Shown here: positions 31,005-42,700 of the stretch, in pieces
Layout of the letters: each line of letters begins with the position of its first letter
Numbering within the stretch: position 1 is the first letter of the stretch
Notes under the pieces: model-generated
The model's database searches: none
What the model was told of the DNA's origin: nothing
What the model saw: only the letters and a program-made list of their open reading frames with translations
Translations under genes and position numbers: made by a program
Origin: Phymatolithon calcareum
Taxonomy: Eukaryota > Rhodophyta > Florideophyceae > Hapalidiales
DNA length: 64,000 nt
Reading direction: 5' to 3'
Assembly: GCA_977006965.1 (NCBI GenBank)
Contig: OZ345376.1
Coordinates: 1,178,001-1,242,000 of the forward strand

Positions 31005-32940
31005 ACGCAGCGTATCACACTGTAAAATTTGCCACGGTCTGCAGCACGGAACATCATGTTCCGTGCTCCACACCGTGGCACCGCACGCAGCTTCGGCACT
31101 TGGTCTTGTGCAAGAGCGAAGCATCCTAAACCCGTGCCAGTTTTGTCCTGCTTTCCGGCGTTGTTCTGATGCATTGGCGTTGCAATCATATGCACCCCCA
31201 ACTCGAAGATTACGAATCGGTGCGAACACGCATGTCGATCAAGCAACTTCACGAATCGCCATCATGCACGAGAAAGCGAATATGAAGACGGTATACAGTA
31301 ACATGCGTCGATATTATTAGAAATCTAGAGCGCGGTCCACCCCTCGTAAAAAATTCTAATCCAGATTTCATTCACATGGTTGCAACAGGGGAAAGCTAGA
31401 CGGGGACAAACGCAGAGAGGCTCATGCCGCATTTTCTGGACAGCCGTGTTTCGAGCTCGTATGAAACGAAAATGGCGAATTGGAAACGTTTCAATTGAGA
31501 GCTCGCGCAATAGGAAAATTGCTGGGGGTTGCGGGAAAATTCGAAATATCGAATAATTTCGTACCATTGATGTACCAAAATTTTATGGCAAGTGTGCCAG
31601 TGTTTGCGTTTGGGGCTCGCTCTTTTCATAATGATAACACAAATTTTTAGTCATCATCATTGCTTTGCATAATAAAGACATTTTTTCAAGCAGCAGTTTA
31701 GTCAGCTGCTTCAATTCGGAGGTATTGAAATGCACGCAAGCTGTAATTTAACACTGTGTCCTTTTTGGACAGAGAAATGATACGTATTTCCAGTCAGATG
31801 CAGTGATGTTCCAACTTAGACATGCGTCAGTGCATTCCGACATTCTATTTCACAATTGCTTGGTTGCTAACCCACTGAATAGACTTAATCGTTCAATAGA
31901 GCAAAAATTCGGCAAACGTTCGGCTGTTTCGTAGCTGAATTTCTAATTTGTCAATTTTTAATGAGCTCCCACTCGTGAGTTCGCGAGACAGCCGAACAGT
32001 TTACTGCGAAACTTTGTCACGCATAGCTTGTAGAACATAATACGTCACAGCGATCTGGAAAATGTTCATGCTTTCCATAAAATTCGGTAGGTAAAATTTC
32101 GAAAAATCGCTGAATTGCCGAACGTTCGGCAACTTGGACCAGGGGGTTGCCGGAAAATCCGAAAGTTCGAATGTTCTTGAAATCTGCACCTGCAGTATTG
32201 GCCACAGGCGAATTAATCAGAAAATCTCACGGGGCACATTTGATGATAGTTGTAAAAACATTTCGTTGATAGCGATCTAACGCTTAAGCGTTTGATACAG
32301 CGCTTTTCTAAATACCTGTAGGTGATTCCTACTCGACACATTTGTCATACTGTATACCATGGGTGATCATCAACTATCTCACTGCAGATCACATCATGTG
32401 ATTCGCAATGAGGTGGGTCTGACCAATCAAAGCTTTAGAGGTGGTGACAGCCTCCGTAAAATTCGTTGTCTGGCTCAAAAACGTTTTGATGCAGTTCGAA
32501 TTGAAACTGCTGTGCAGTGCCGTATTGCACTACTGGTGTACGTTCTATTTGTTTCCCAAAATGTCTTCATAGACAGCTTCAACGAGTTTAGTTGCCTCGA
32601 ATGTTCGAATGTTAGAGTTCTTTAAACTTCTCCTGCCGAATTCTCGCCAGTTCTATAACTTTATCAGCGAACGGACACGAATTATGGTAGAAATGGCCAA
32701 GGTATTCAAAGATTCAGTGCAATAAATAAGCTCGATCAATCGAACGACAAGAATTAGGTGGTCAAAGTTGCCGAACGTTCGGCAATTCAGCGATTTTTCG
32801 AAGTTTTACCTACCGAATTTTTAAGGAAAGCAGGAACATTTTCCAGATCGCTGTGATGTAGAATGTTCTATAAGCTATACATGACAAAGATTCGCAGTTA
32901 ACTTTTCGAGTGTCTCGCGAAGTCGCGAGTGGGAGCTCAT

Positions 32941-32997
32941 TAGCCAGAGTTCTAATTTGTCAATTTTAAAAAAATTGACAAATTAGAACTCTGGCTA
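32941..32997. repeat. perfect hairpin, 27-bp arms, 3-base loop
   Basis: TAGCCAGAGTTCTAATTTG... pairs perfectly with ...CAAATTAGAACTCTGGCTA around a loop of A residues. The other R copies (near 21690 and 31950) have only one arm, so the second arm is a new inverted duplication in R2. Confidence 0.93.
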
Positions 32998-33342
32998 GAA
33001 GCGGCCGAACGTTTGCCGAACGCTTGCCGAATGTTCGCCGAATCTCTGGCGAATTTTTGCTCTACTCAACGATTAAGTCTATTGAGTGTATTAGCATCCA
33101 AGCAATTGTGCAATGGAATGTCAGGATGCACTGACGCATGCCCAAGTTCGAACATCACTGCATCTGAACTGAAATACGTATCATTTCTCCGTCCAAAAAG
33201 AACACAGGGTTACAGCTTGCTTGCATTGCAAGCGGTCCGAATTGAAGCAGGTGACTAAACTGCTGCATCAAAGCATGTCTTTATTATGCAACGCAATGAT
33301 GATGACACAAAATATGTGTTATCTTTTAATAAAATTCCATTT

Positions 33343-33395
33343 GGGGCTCGCTGTTTTCATTTAATGAAAACAGCGAGCCCCAAATGGAAATACTT
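33343..33395. repeat. perfect hairpin, 26-bp arms, 1-base loop
   Basis: TCCATTTGGGGCTCGCTG... pairs with ...CAGCGAGCCCCAAATGGA. R1 (near 21140) and R3 (near 31610) carry this GGGGCTCGCT block once. Same type of event as at 32941. Confidence 0.93.
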
Positions 33396-33590
33396 GGACT
33401 CTTTCCACAACATTTTGGTTCATCAATAGTCCCAAATTATTCGATATTTCGAATTTTCCCGCAACCCCCAGCTAATTCTTGCCATTCGATTGACCGAGCT
33501 TATTTATCGCACCGAATATTTGAATACCTTGGTCATTGCTACCATAATTCGTGTCCATTTGCGCATAAAGTTATAGAACTGGCGAGAATT

Positions 33591-34243
33591 TTTGCTGATT
33601 TTCAAGTGGCGGGATAATTGTCAGCATATTTTTCAATTGGCCATATTATGCGGGATTCGGCAGGGAGGTGCGGGAAATGGCGTTCTCAATGATCTTGGAG
33701 TAGATTGGGCCTTTTCGCAAAATTAGTGTATGCATTGGTGCCTTTGTGTAGGTCTTCCGGTCCATCTACGTAACAGTTACTTTCTCAAAAAACTCGTTGC
33801 CAGCAGTGAGAAACAAGTCCACCGAATCAAGTACTGTACCATATCATATATCATACGGATTACAAGACCTTGTCGGACGACATCATGACGACGGCGTAAT
33901 TTCCGCGTGTCATAAACAGCATGCTGGTTTTATATTTATTGGTTCAATTCGTTTGCATTTGATCGTATGACAAAGTCTGAGGAACTCCGTGCATCCCGTG
34001 CACCGCGCTTTCGACATAACGCTTATCGCTGTCTCCAACTATATCGACATATTTTATATCGATGTACAGTATATAAACTTCGAGGAGCGGTATAAGGGTG
34101 AAAAAAAATTTTAGGAAATAGTTTGGCCGCGCAGTTCGAACAGGTCCCACTTTATACTGCCGAATCCAGCATAATACTGTATGACCAATTGAAAAATATG
34201 CTGACCCTTATCCCGCAACTTGAAAATCAGCAAAAGTGCATGT
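33591..34243. repeat. inverted pair at the right side of R3
   Basis: TTTGCTGATTTTCAAGT (about 33594) and ACTTGAAAATCAGCAAA (about 34217) with further inverted matches (TCAGCATATTTTTCAATTGG against CCAATTGAAAAATATGCTGA). In the left arm, at 33661, a GGAGGTGCGGGAAATGGCG resembles the start of the 47264-type element, preceded by CAG; I could not find its other end. Between the arms, 33700-34130, there is no recognised gene. Confidence 0.6.
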
Positions 34244-34699
34244 TTTGGAGTTATACTGCCGACTTTGACGCGTGGTATAAGTATTGTAGCATTTTTGTTT
34301 TCTTAAGATGTCAATGAAATCTGTATTAGAATTTTTTACGAGGGGTGTACCGCGCTCTACTGTAGATTTCTAAAGTCGGCGCATGTTATACCGTTTTGCA
34401 CATTCGCTATATCTATGCACTTTCATAAATCGACATGCGTGTTCGCAACAATTCGTGGTCTTCGAAATGGGGGTGCATATGATTGCAACGCGAATGCATC
34501 AGAACAATGCCGGAAAGCAGGACAACACTGGCACGGGTGTTGGATGCTTCGCTGTCGCGCAAGTTCTGCGAGACACCAAGTGCCGAAGCTCCGTGCGGTA
34601 CCTCGGTGTGGAGCACGTAACATGATTGTGGCCCAGGTCTTCCCACTTTTTCGTGTGCTCCTAACAACGCAGCGTATGATATCACACAGTAAAATTTCG

Positions 34700-34842
34700 C
34701 AACAAGTGTGCTTCTCACGGTGAGCCCCATTTTTTCAATTTTACATATAAGACCCAAAAACGGGATTTCCCGCTCCGAGTTGCGGGAAATCTCGTCTTTG
34801 GGTCCTATACTGTATGTAAAATAGAAAAAATTGGGCTCTGTA
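34700..34842. repeat. end-to-end palindrome of E ends
   Basis: The right end of E (GACCCAAAAACGGGATTTCCCG up to 34776) is followed at once by an inverted copy of that end (GAGTTGCGGGAAATCTCGTC, TTTGGGTC, TATGTAAAATAGAAAAAATTGGGCTC). The arms are about 60 bp. It looks like another fold-back copy. Confidence 0.8.
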
Positions 34843-34969
34843 GGGATGAGCATCAACAAGATTCTGAAGTCTAATACCACATTTCATATCTCGGTTTCCG
34901 ACAAGCCGCTCATGGGGTACATGTTTCCTGAGACTGTATCCGGAAACCTTGGCCGATCTGCCGTGCTGA

Positions 34970-35412
34970 TGTAACTACCAGTTCTCCGGTGCGCGACGCA
35001 CGGCACGATGCGCCGGACGGAATGTGGTCATCGCGCGAGGAGAGGGCAATCGCATCGGTGGCGTCAAATCGCGCGATCCATACGTCCGTCACTTCAACTA
35101 CTTTCGTCGCTTTCCTGTGCATGCCGTTCTGTCGGATGCGAATCCGCCGCGGGTGCCGCTACAATTGCAGATCGATGACTTGTGGAAATTTACTGAGGAC
35201 GGGAAGGAAAGTCATTTGGTCTCGCGGCGACGCAAACATGCACCGACGTGTCCGCATCAGAATTTCCTCTGTTCGGAAAGTGATCGCGAGACGGCGGAGA
35301 TGTTCCCACTTGACATTTTGAACGACAGGGTATACATACTGACGCGCACTTCGGCACGTCCGTTCTTCTTCAAGCAGATAGCGGAGTCGGTCACTGAGCA
35401 GACGCATCCGTA
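34970..35412 (+). pseudogene. GT2-like/GT64 glycosyltransferase, 5' part (split by a MITE)
   Basis: The open frame after the TGA at 34967-34969: CNYQFSGARRTARC, PVHAVLSDANPP, MFPLDILNDRVYILTRTSARP, SVTEQTHPY. YILTRTSARP..F..I..SVTEQT has the look of the first strand and helix of a GT2-type fold (RTSGRP...SVLAQT). The frame is cut after THPY by the MITE at 35413 and continues in frame at 35748 (VTHVVGTDDTES). The true start is unresolved: no good ATG in this frame, and E ends only about 130 bases upstream. A short frame at 34847-34972 (MSINKILKSN) could be an earlier exon. Confidence 0.7.
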
Positions 35413-35739
35413 CAAAGCATTGGAAAAAATAATTGCTATTGTAATTATTTAAATTATTGTTCCAATAATTTATTCCTGAGTCTCGATTATTTATTGTATT
35501 TATTGAGATCGTCGTGGTTGCGACAATTATTGTATCGGACTCCTCATTTTTTCGATCCGGTTATTCTATCGCGACAGAAAGTAGCAAGAAGGATCTAATA
35601 ATTCGGGGAATAACCAGTTATTTATACCTCACTGAACTTGAATACAATAATTTATTGCTTGTGCGTTCAACAATAAATTATTTATTCTCGACACTTTTCG
35701 AGAAAAGAATAAAAATAAATAAATAATTCCAATGCTTTG
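35413..35739. mobile_element. hAT-type MITE, 327 bp, inside the glycosyltransferase gene
   Basis: Perfect 13-bp terminal repeats CAAAGCATTGGAA / TTCCAATGCTTTG and a perfect 8-bp duplication CATCCGTA (35405-35412, 35740-35747). The interior is AT-rich and non-coding. CAAAG fits the hAT end pattern YARNG, and 8 bp is the hAT duplication length. Removing the element and one duplication restores the reading frame THPY-VTHVVG. Confidence 0.92.
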
Positions 35740-35747
35740 CATCCGTA

Positions 35748-37293
35748 TGTCACACATGTGGTCGGCACTGATGATACGGAGAGTAGAGATGGATATCTGC
35801 GTGGTTTGAAAGATGTTGTAATGTTTAATTCCAAACGGCATCTCTTCGACTCGTCTGAAGTGTGTCGCAAGTGCCGTTCTCCTAACGGACAATGCGCCTC
35901 GGCCCCCAGTCTGGCGCATGCGAAGGAGCGTCAATTATCCTTCGACTGCTTTTGTGCGACGGCATATCCCATGAACGGCTACATGAACGACCTTCATTCT
36001 CGCATTGCGACCGGTTGGGTTATGTATCTCGACGATGATAATCTCCTTGTGGATAAGTTTGCCGTCAGTGAATTTCTCGCCACCGTGCAATCGCGCGACG
36101 CACTCATTGCCTTTCGCTCGCATCTAGGCCGTGTGACACCGACAGATGTGAATTTCAGACGTCGTGTGGTGATGGGTGATTTCGACTCGTCCAACTTTGC
36201 ATTTCATTCCATGAACATGCGTCACGCCACATGGTCATCATTACGCTGTGGCGATTTCCGCATGGGGGCGCATCTGAGCTCCACATTGCCGGTGCAGTGG
36301 GTTGATCGCTCGTTCATTCAGGCGAACCCTATGAGATCCGCACTGGGCGGACTCGGAGGTCGTGCCGACGTGTCGAAGGCGGCCGTCACGGTGGTGATCA
36401 CATCCTATCAACCGACGGGATGGCGTCCTCTCTGGGTACGGCAGATCATCGCCGAGTACACGAAGCCAGGAATGGAACATCTGGTGCACAAGGTGCTTCT
36501 TGTGTGGAATAACCTGGAGGCGGAAGTGCCGGCAGCAGTTGCAAACGACAAGGATTTAGAGTCGATGAAAAACAGCGGTCGATTCGCCATAATTCATCCC
36601 GACAAAAACTCACTGAACAATCGATGGATCGACACATTGAAACACATAGAAACGGACATAGTGCTCAACCTTGACGACGATGTCTACGTCCGACAAACAG
36701 GACTCGTCTGCATGCTCTCCTGGCTACGTCGTGAACCGACACGCATGGTCGGACCCTTCGTGCGGCGCATAGACTGCGACGGGAAGTACGTGTTGAACGA
36801 ACTGTTGGACAGCAGCAAGTATTCCGTTGTGTTACCAAGGATTTTATTGCTGCCCACAGCGTTTTTGCAAGCGTATGCGCGACAGGAACATGAGAAATAT
36901 CACGAGTATGTGGACACACAGTCTGCGCATTGCGATGACATCTTCCTCAATATGGTGGCGTTGGATGAATCGCGGAAACCACCGTTGCGCGTGCTGTTGC
37001 CGGAGGAAAGTGTCGTGGACTTTTACTCAAAGTGCTGGACGAGTAGCAAGACTCTCACGGGCGGACTCGGGTTGCAGAGGGGACGGACACCGAGACGGAA
37101 TGAATGTGTGAAGGAACTCATGAAAATGAGGGGATTGAAGCGGTTTAAAAGTATTGCTCATATTGCCACTTGCCTTCCGCGTGGGAATGCGCTTGTGAAG
37201 GAGGAAATTTTACCGGCGGATCGGTACAAGCAGATGAAGTCGTACGATTTTAGTTGTGGTCGTGGGGAAAATGGAGTTGATGCTGATCAATGA
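35748..37293 (+). pseudogene. GT2-like/GT64 (exostosin-type) glycosyltransferase, main part
   Basis: Continues the 5' part. First domain: VVGTDDTESRDGYL, MYLDDDNLLVDKFAV (Asp-rich nucleotide-sugar site), CGDFRMGAHLS, WVDRSFIQAN. Second domain, from about residue 215: VTVVITSYQP, KVLLVWNNLE, LNLDDDVYV (the DxD-type motif of GT64), MVGPFVRR, AHCDDIFLNMVAL, SSKTLTGGLGL. GT64 domains of exostosin-like enzymes transfer N-acetylhexosamine to glycans in the secretory pathway; the substrate here is unknown. Stop TGA 37291-37293. Apart from the MITE (335 added bases, not a multiple of 3) the frame is intact, so the disruption is recent or the MITE is spliced out or polymorphic. Confidence 0.8.
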
Positions 37294-38655
37294 TGTACGA
37301 TCGAGATTGTTCCACTCCTACTCTATATTATGCGCATGCCCCATGTCATGTTCGCAGCTATTCTACGGTCTGACTTTTCTCCATTATACAAAAATTGACA
37401 TGGAAACCTGCTGCACATCGTTCGAAGAATGTATCCCATCGGGGGAAGGCATTACAGGGGAGGATGATTTTCAATATCGTGTACTTATCAGGCAGTTTTT
37501 ACTTGGTTCGTGCCCCTTTTCTTTCACTTTCTTCTTTCTTAGTGTCTGTCCATTCTTCTTCTCACCAACGTGAAGAAGATTTGTAAACTAGCAGCGTTGA
37601 AAGCAATCTGTTCTGTACAGAAATGGCGACCGTGCATCACTGAGAGAGTACAACTACATGAAACGGCGGATGCCGAAAGAGGTTCTCCTTAACCACGGTC
37701 TTCACTCTGAACGGAGGGTCGATAGTCACAAAGCAGCTTGCAATCGATTGCCTTTACTTTCTCGCACTGTTTTCACAAGGAAGAGATGAGTAGACCGATG
37801 ATGCATTCTGATGAGAAATCAGATTTGAACAATAAAGATCAATGGCTGAATTATTGACATTGGAGTATCAAACTGCTTTGTAAAAGAGTCTCCGAGCCAC
37901 TGTAACGTAATTTGGTCACGCAGGACCTCGTTCATTCGTATTTCTCTTCCAACGTTTGACAAGCGAGGTCATCTTTCACCGCGGGTGCTTCACAAAATAG
38001 AGCTGTACTGCAGCTACTCCGCATCTAAGGGATTTATCTCTAAGATGCTTCCGAATTGAATCCATTTTTGGTACTCGCTAACTGCTTCCCGCACGTACTT
38101 CGTATGCGGACACTGCACTACACAACCACATCCGCGTGCCCTTGTCGGAAGTAATTCAATTCTTGCGCGTGAAAGCACTCAAACCGGGTACATCACCTTT
38201 CTTTCTGTATCATACCGAGACATGCTCAATGGTACAGTAGGTGGTGGCGGGGACGACTTGCCAGATCTGCACATATCGCAAATGGGCTGACGATTCTCCT
38301 CCCACGCGAAATTCGCTCTGCGTACAGCGCCGATGCGCCCCGTCCTGAGAGGTGCACCGCAATGTGCAAGGACGCAGGAGAAGTAGAACGAGAATGTTCC
38401 AAAGCGATCGAATAACGCGGACGTCAAAACGGAGAAATGTGTGCCAGAACCTTATTCGCGCGTTTGAATGTCGCTCATGATGTTCCTCTAGGTTCCATGT
38501 CAATCACCCCATGGGGCCGTCCAATGTTCCGGGCGAAAGAACAGGCCACGCCGCCGAATTCTCAACAAGGGCCTTTCCCCAATACCTTTATGTCCTTTCC
38601 CATCATTCAAAAACACCTCTGTCCGCTCTCCGCCCGCATTGCCCACAGTCGCACA
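37294..38655. other. intergenic region between two glycosyltransferase genes
   Basis: About 1.36 kb with no supported gene. The frame at 38437 that runs into GT92 is open but lacks a signal of coding before 38656. No clear TATA box or repeat. Confidence 0.4.
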
Positions 38656-39638
38656 ATGAGCGCCGCCCGTCGACTACTCGTGCGTCTTCCCGGCATTATT
38701 TTCCTCCTCGCACTGCTATTCCACCTTCGTCGCCCTGCCCCCTGCCCTGCGCGTCCCAACGCCCCACGACCAGCCGCCCATTTCCTAGTTGCCGTCACGA
38801 TGTTCCGCGATGAGACGCCCTATCTCCTAGAATGGATAGCGCATCACCTCCTCGCCGGCGTATCCCACTTCTATCTCTACGACGACCGTTCCTCCGACTC
38901 CCCTCTCTCCTTACTGCATCCTCTCCTCACCCACAATCTGATCACCGTGCACAACACAACCGCCCTCATGTCCCTCGACAGTCGTCTATCCCCCTTGCTC
39001 GACCGCAAATTGTCCGTGCAATTCTTCACGCGCGCCCATTTCCACTACACGCACCGCCACTCCGCCCTCTGGGCGCTCTACGTCGACGTCGACGAGTTCG
39101 TCCATCCATGCGGTCGCAAACCCCTGCACGAACTACTGCGCGCCCAATCTGCCTCCGTGGGCGGGTTCGCGTTACCGCGCGTGCCGTTCTCCACCGCCGG
39201 TCGCGCGACGCGCATCGCGGCCGGGGAACTGGCCACGCTGTCGTTCGCAGAGCGGCGGCGCGGGCACTATCTGCAGCGCGAGCGTGGAAAGGTTGTGTAT
39301 CGCACGATGTTGCAGACGAGTGTTCCGGGGCATGTGCACGACTTCAGCGGATGCGGCGGGCGGCTCGCGGGGTCGGAACGGCATGCCGGGGGCGATGTGT
39401 GTGCGAGTGGGGAGGGAGTGGTACTTTTGCATCATGTGGCGCGATCGTTGGAGGAATGCGAAGAGAAACGAGTTGTTTCGTTGCTTGGACATGGGGGATG
39501 GCGGCATCGTACGGCGGAGGATGACTGCCTCAAGCGGCATAGCACGTACCATGCATTTCCGCGCAGGATGTATGTGTACGATCGGAAAATATACAGACGG
39601 TTGTGGGCGCAGCGGGAGAGGGGGGGGGGGGAAATTGT
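38656..39638 (+). pseudogene. GT92-family (DUF23) glycosyltransferase, main part, 3' end displaced by a LINE
   Basis: ATG at 38656 chosen because it is followed directly by a type II signal anchor: MSAARRLLVRLPG, then IIFLLALLFHL (residues about 14-24), short Pro/Arg stem, then the catalytic domain: LVAVTMFRDETPYLLEWIAHHLLAGV, FYLYDDRSSD, ALWALYVDVDEFVHP (DVDEF is the metal site of GT92), VLLHHV, RKIYRRLWAQ. GT92 enzymes are Golgi galactosyltransferase-type enzymes; acceptor unknown. The codons stay in frame through a 12-G run (39620-39631) up to GAA-ATT-GT at 39638, where a LINE starts. The remaining 41 codons are at 45347-45470. Together 368 residues. Confidence 0.85.
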
Positions 39639-39729
39639 AAGTTTTTATTTTAGAAGCCCTCAACGCCAGAGTCGCCGACACCAGAGCAGCTTCCCATGTG
39701 CTACTTTCGCATTGTCTAAAAATATCGCA

Positions 39730-42700
39730 TCACACTATCATTTCTTCCGTCATTATTTTCTCTAATTCTAATAGTCTGTCCATCGCCTGCATTGTCTCGC
39801 CCTCAGTCTCTCCGTTGAGTTGCGGTCGTGTGAGATTGCACTGCAGGGTCTCAAGGCTCTTCTCAGCAACCTCGCCGAATTGTTCCACATAGGAAGAGGG
39901 TTTCCGTGGAGGGAAGCGTCCGACGTACCATTTCACTGCCAACATTCTGTGCTTTCGCGATTTGATTAACACAGTCGGGGTGGCGCGCTCTTTCCTGTCC
40001 ACCGGGATTTTTCGTTTCAATCCTTCCTCTGTTCGGCCCCAGGCTTCGCTAAGACGCAGTTTCTCTTCCTTGGGCGTCACCTTCCCTTGCTCCGCCCGGT
40101 CGATCTGCTCGCTGAACAGATCGTGATGTTTCATGTAGGAAATATCCCTTTCTGCGTAGCGAAGGTCTTCGGCTTTGCCTTCGTAATTTGGCTTTTTCTC
40201 GATTTCAAGTTTTTCCTTCAGTAGTCGCGCAGCAAAATGTTCGCCCAGCTGTGTCCTTCTGATTTCCGGGGGTGTGATTTTGCAGAGTGACCTCATTCGG
40301 TTTTGGAGACGGAGTGCAAAGCGTCCTAGTATGACGGAGTAGAACAAACCTTCGGCCTGGTTGATTTGAACTTGGACAGATCTCGTCCACGGGGTGAGGT
40401 GCAAGGCGTACTCCCATCGACATTGCACGAGGGTCTTGTAGATCGTTATGTTCTTCATTGTGTGTAGTCCCTTGGCATTCATTCCAATATCTCGAAGACC
40501 CAGGATAATTCCCTTCGCTTTTGAAATTCGTTTCAACGTGGCGTGTTCGGTGACACCCTTGTTGTCAACGGTCGTACCTAGGTATTCCAGCCGTCTTGTT
40601 TCATGGAGTTTGGCCCCTGCTAGCTGGAATTTTCGCTTGAATAAACCGGGGTAGATGAGGACTTCGCTTTTTCCCTTCTTCGTGTTGCACGTCATACCGT
40701 TCTCCCTGGCCCATCGTGTCGCTGTATCGAGGAGCCATTGCATTCCGTCGGAGTTTATCGCTTGCAGTTGGACGTCGTCGGCAAACAGGATCGCGGGGTA
40801 CTTTGACATATGCCGGGGTGCCTTCTGGATCATCTCGGCAAATGTGTCCATGAACATGTTATAGAGGCATGGACTTAGCGGGGAGCCCTGGGGAACTCCG
40901 CGGTCGATCAGAAGCCATGTCTTCTCTTCGTCGCCCGCAGTACAGGCCCATGACGGTTTCAGGAGGTATTTGATCATCTCGGCGATATCCGGGGGTAGGC
41001 ATTGCTGGACTCGGCGCATAACTATGTTGCGCGGGACTCGGTCGTAAGCAGACGATAGGTCCAAGACAGCGACGAAGCGGTGACCTCTCCTCATTGTGCT
41101 AGTTGACCTCAGGATCGCGAGTTCAGTACCCTTATTCTTCTGGAACCCCAATTGGAATCGGTGGAATTTGTACCGTTGACGTATAGCAGAGTCCACCGCC
41201 GCATCTATGATTTTCCTGACTTGGCTTAATAGCGAAATTGGTCTGTAGTTTCCTGAAACGTGCGCCGGCCCTTTTTTGTGAATAGGGATTAGCGTTGCTC
41301 GGCGCCATGCGGTCGGCATACATTGTAGTCTACCGCATACCTGCCATAGGCGTCCAAGCAGTTCGCCGCTCATTGTCGGGTTTGCTTGTAGCATTTCGAC
41401 TCCGATCTTGTCCGGTCCTAGTGCCTTTCCACGGGGAGCTCGAATTAGCGCCTCCTTGATTCCTTCGAGGATGGCTTTGGATACCGCGAACCGGAGCAGG
41501 TTGGGCTTCCAGGCTGTATCGGCTCTGCAGACGTTTGCTATGTGGGCTGTGAACAAACATGGGTGGACTGGAGCCCCCAGCGCGCGATTTATGCCTCCTC
41601 TCCTGCTCTTGCGTTTCAGTATTCTGCTGAGCGTGGTCGTGGCTTTGCGCGGGGATTGGACGTCTAGGTCTTCCATGAACGTGTCGTACTGAGATTTCTT
41701 CGCTTTGCGGACAGCGGCTCGCATTTCGTTCCGGAATTTGAGGTAAGTTGACATGTCATCTGGGTTCTTGGTTCGCATCGCCTTTCGGTATAGTTTCGTT
41801 CGTTCTTTTGCCTTGTTGTCCAGCGCTCGCGTCCAGAAAGACACGTATCTTGTAGGGCGTCTCCGCGTGTTACTCCAAGGTTTTGTTATCAGGCGTCGGA
41901 ACTGTCCGTACCACTTGTCAAGTTCCTCTTGATTTTTGCAGGATTTCAGCTTGTCCATCATCTCGGGTCCCCAGCCTGCCATTGCTTCGGAAGCAGTCTT
42001 GGCCCGCTCTGCGCTCTTTCTCGCTGTTGCCGATACGAAGGACTCGACGAATGCGGGGGCTGGTTTTGTGTGCTCTACCCTCGTGGTGACTGAGATGTGT
42101 CCAGCTCTTATTCCGTCCCACATCCCGTTTGGCGTTTCGACTCTTGACGCATCCATAGACTTTGTCAAGAACATGTCAATATTGCTGTTTCCTACGGGGG
42201 ATCGGAAAGTGGCTCCCGTTGCTGTACGGATTCGCCAGTTGCCAGTTGCCGCCCATTGGACCAGGTGTGGTCCTCTGGTTTTCGATTTGGAGTCCCAATG
42301 TTGATGGCGCGCGTTCAAGTCTCCCATAAGGATGGACTTCCCTCTGCAATTCATATGAACTATATCGAGGAATTGTTTAGTTTCGGCTTTTGTCGCGAGA
42401 GGGGAGATGTAGGCCACCGCTACATTAATTCCTGCAGTTGCTGTAATAAGCAGTTGAACGGTGGGCGTGGCGTGTCGGTACGTGACTTTGGAAGCAATTC
42501 CTCTTCTCGTGATTAGAGCGACACCACCTCTCGGTTTGGACCGAGGGGCGCACGGGCGAGTCGCGGAGAGTTGTTGGTAAGGTACTTTGAGGGATTGGTC
42601 TTCTTTCTGCCAGGTCTCGGTTATTCCGAGTACGTCCACTGCATGCTCTTGGAGCAATTGTTCAACCATGCGCGGTAGTTCCGGTGAACCACCGACGTTG

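Larger units (their letters stand above)
32143..33468. mobile_element. R2: complete R-family element with CAG target duplication
   Basis: Starts GGGGTTGCCGGAAAATCC and ends with the complement of GGGGTTGCGGGAAAATTCG; CAG on both sides (32140-32142, 33469-33471). R1 has a single CAG at the matching place (21879-21881), so this is a true empty-site comparison. R2 lies in opposite orientation to R3, which makes the left part of R3 and the right part of R2 one large inverted repeat (31525-32142 with about 32760-33468). 1326 bp, no transposase. Confidence 0.85.
31525..33590. mobile_element. R3: half copy of the R family, interrupted by R2
   Basis: Starts GGGGTTGCGGGAAAATTCG at 31525 (preceded by CTG) and follows R1 from 21046 up to about 22000, then stops matching at 33590 (GGCGAGAATT). 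The right end is missing or was replaced by the inverted pair at 33591. It keeps the empty site of the 208-bp MITE. R2 is inserted in it at 32143-33468. Confidence 0.8.
30811..34776. mobile_element. E: long-armed inverted-repeat element with other elements nested inside
   Basis: Left end GGAGTTGCGGGAAATCTCG (30811) and right end, read inwards, GGAGCGGGAAATCCCG (34776). The arms, about 30811-31370 and 34320-34776, are inverted copies (shared blocks: GCTCACCGTGAGAAGCACACTT, GCTTCGGCACTTGGT, CATATGCACCCCCA, GAGCGCGGT.CACCCCTCGTAAAA). Left flank CAG, right flank GAG, so a 3-bp duplication is only partly supported. The interior holds R3, R2 and another inverted pair. No transposase seen, although short frames exist. 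The end sequence belongs to the same group as R1 and the element at 47264. Confidence 0.65.

Noticed and set aside
38832-39524. 230-codon frame inside the GT92 gene
   Set aside because: A shadow in a GC-rich gene: Arg/Pro-rich, without motifs, while the other frame has GT92 motifs.
39637-39653. A 17-base intron (GTAAGT ... TTTTAG) at the end of the GT92 frame
   Set aside because: This is the A-rich 3' tail of the LINE read on the opposite strand; the LINE explanation restores the frame exactly.
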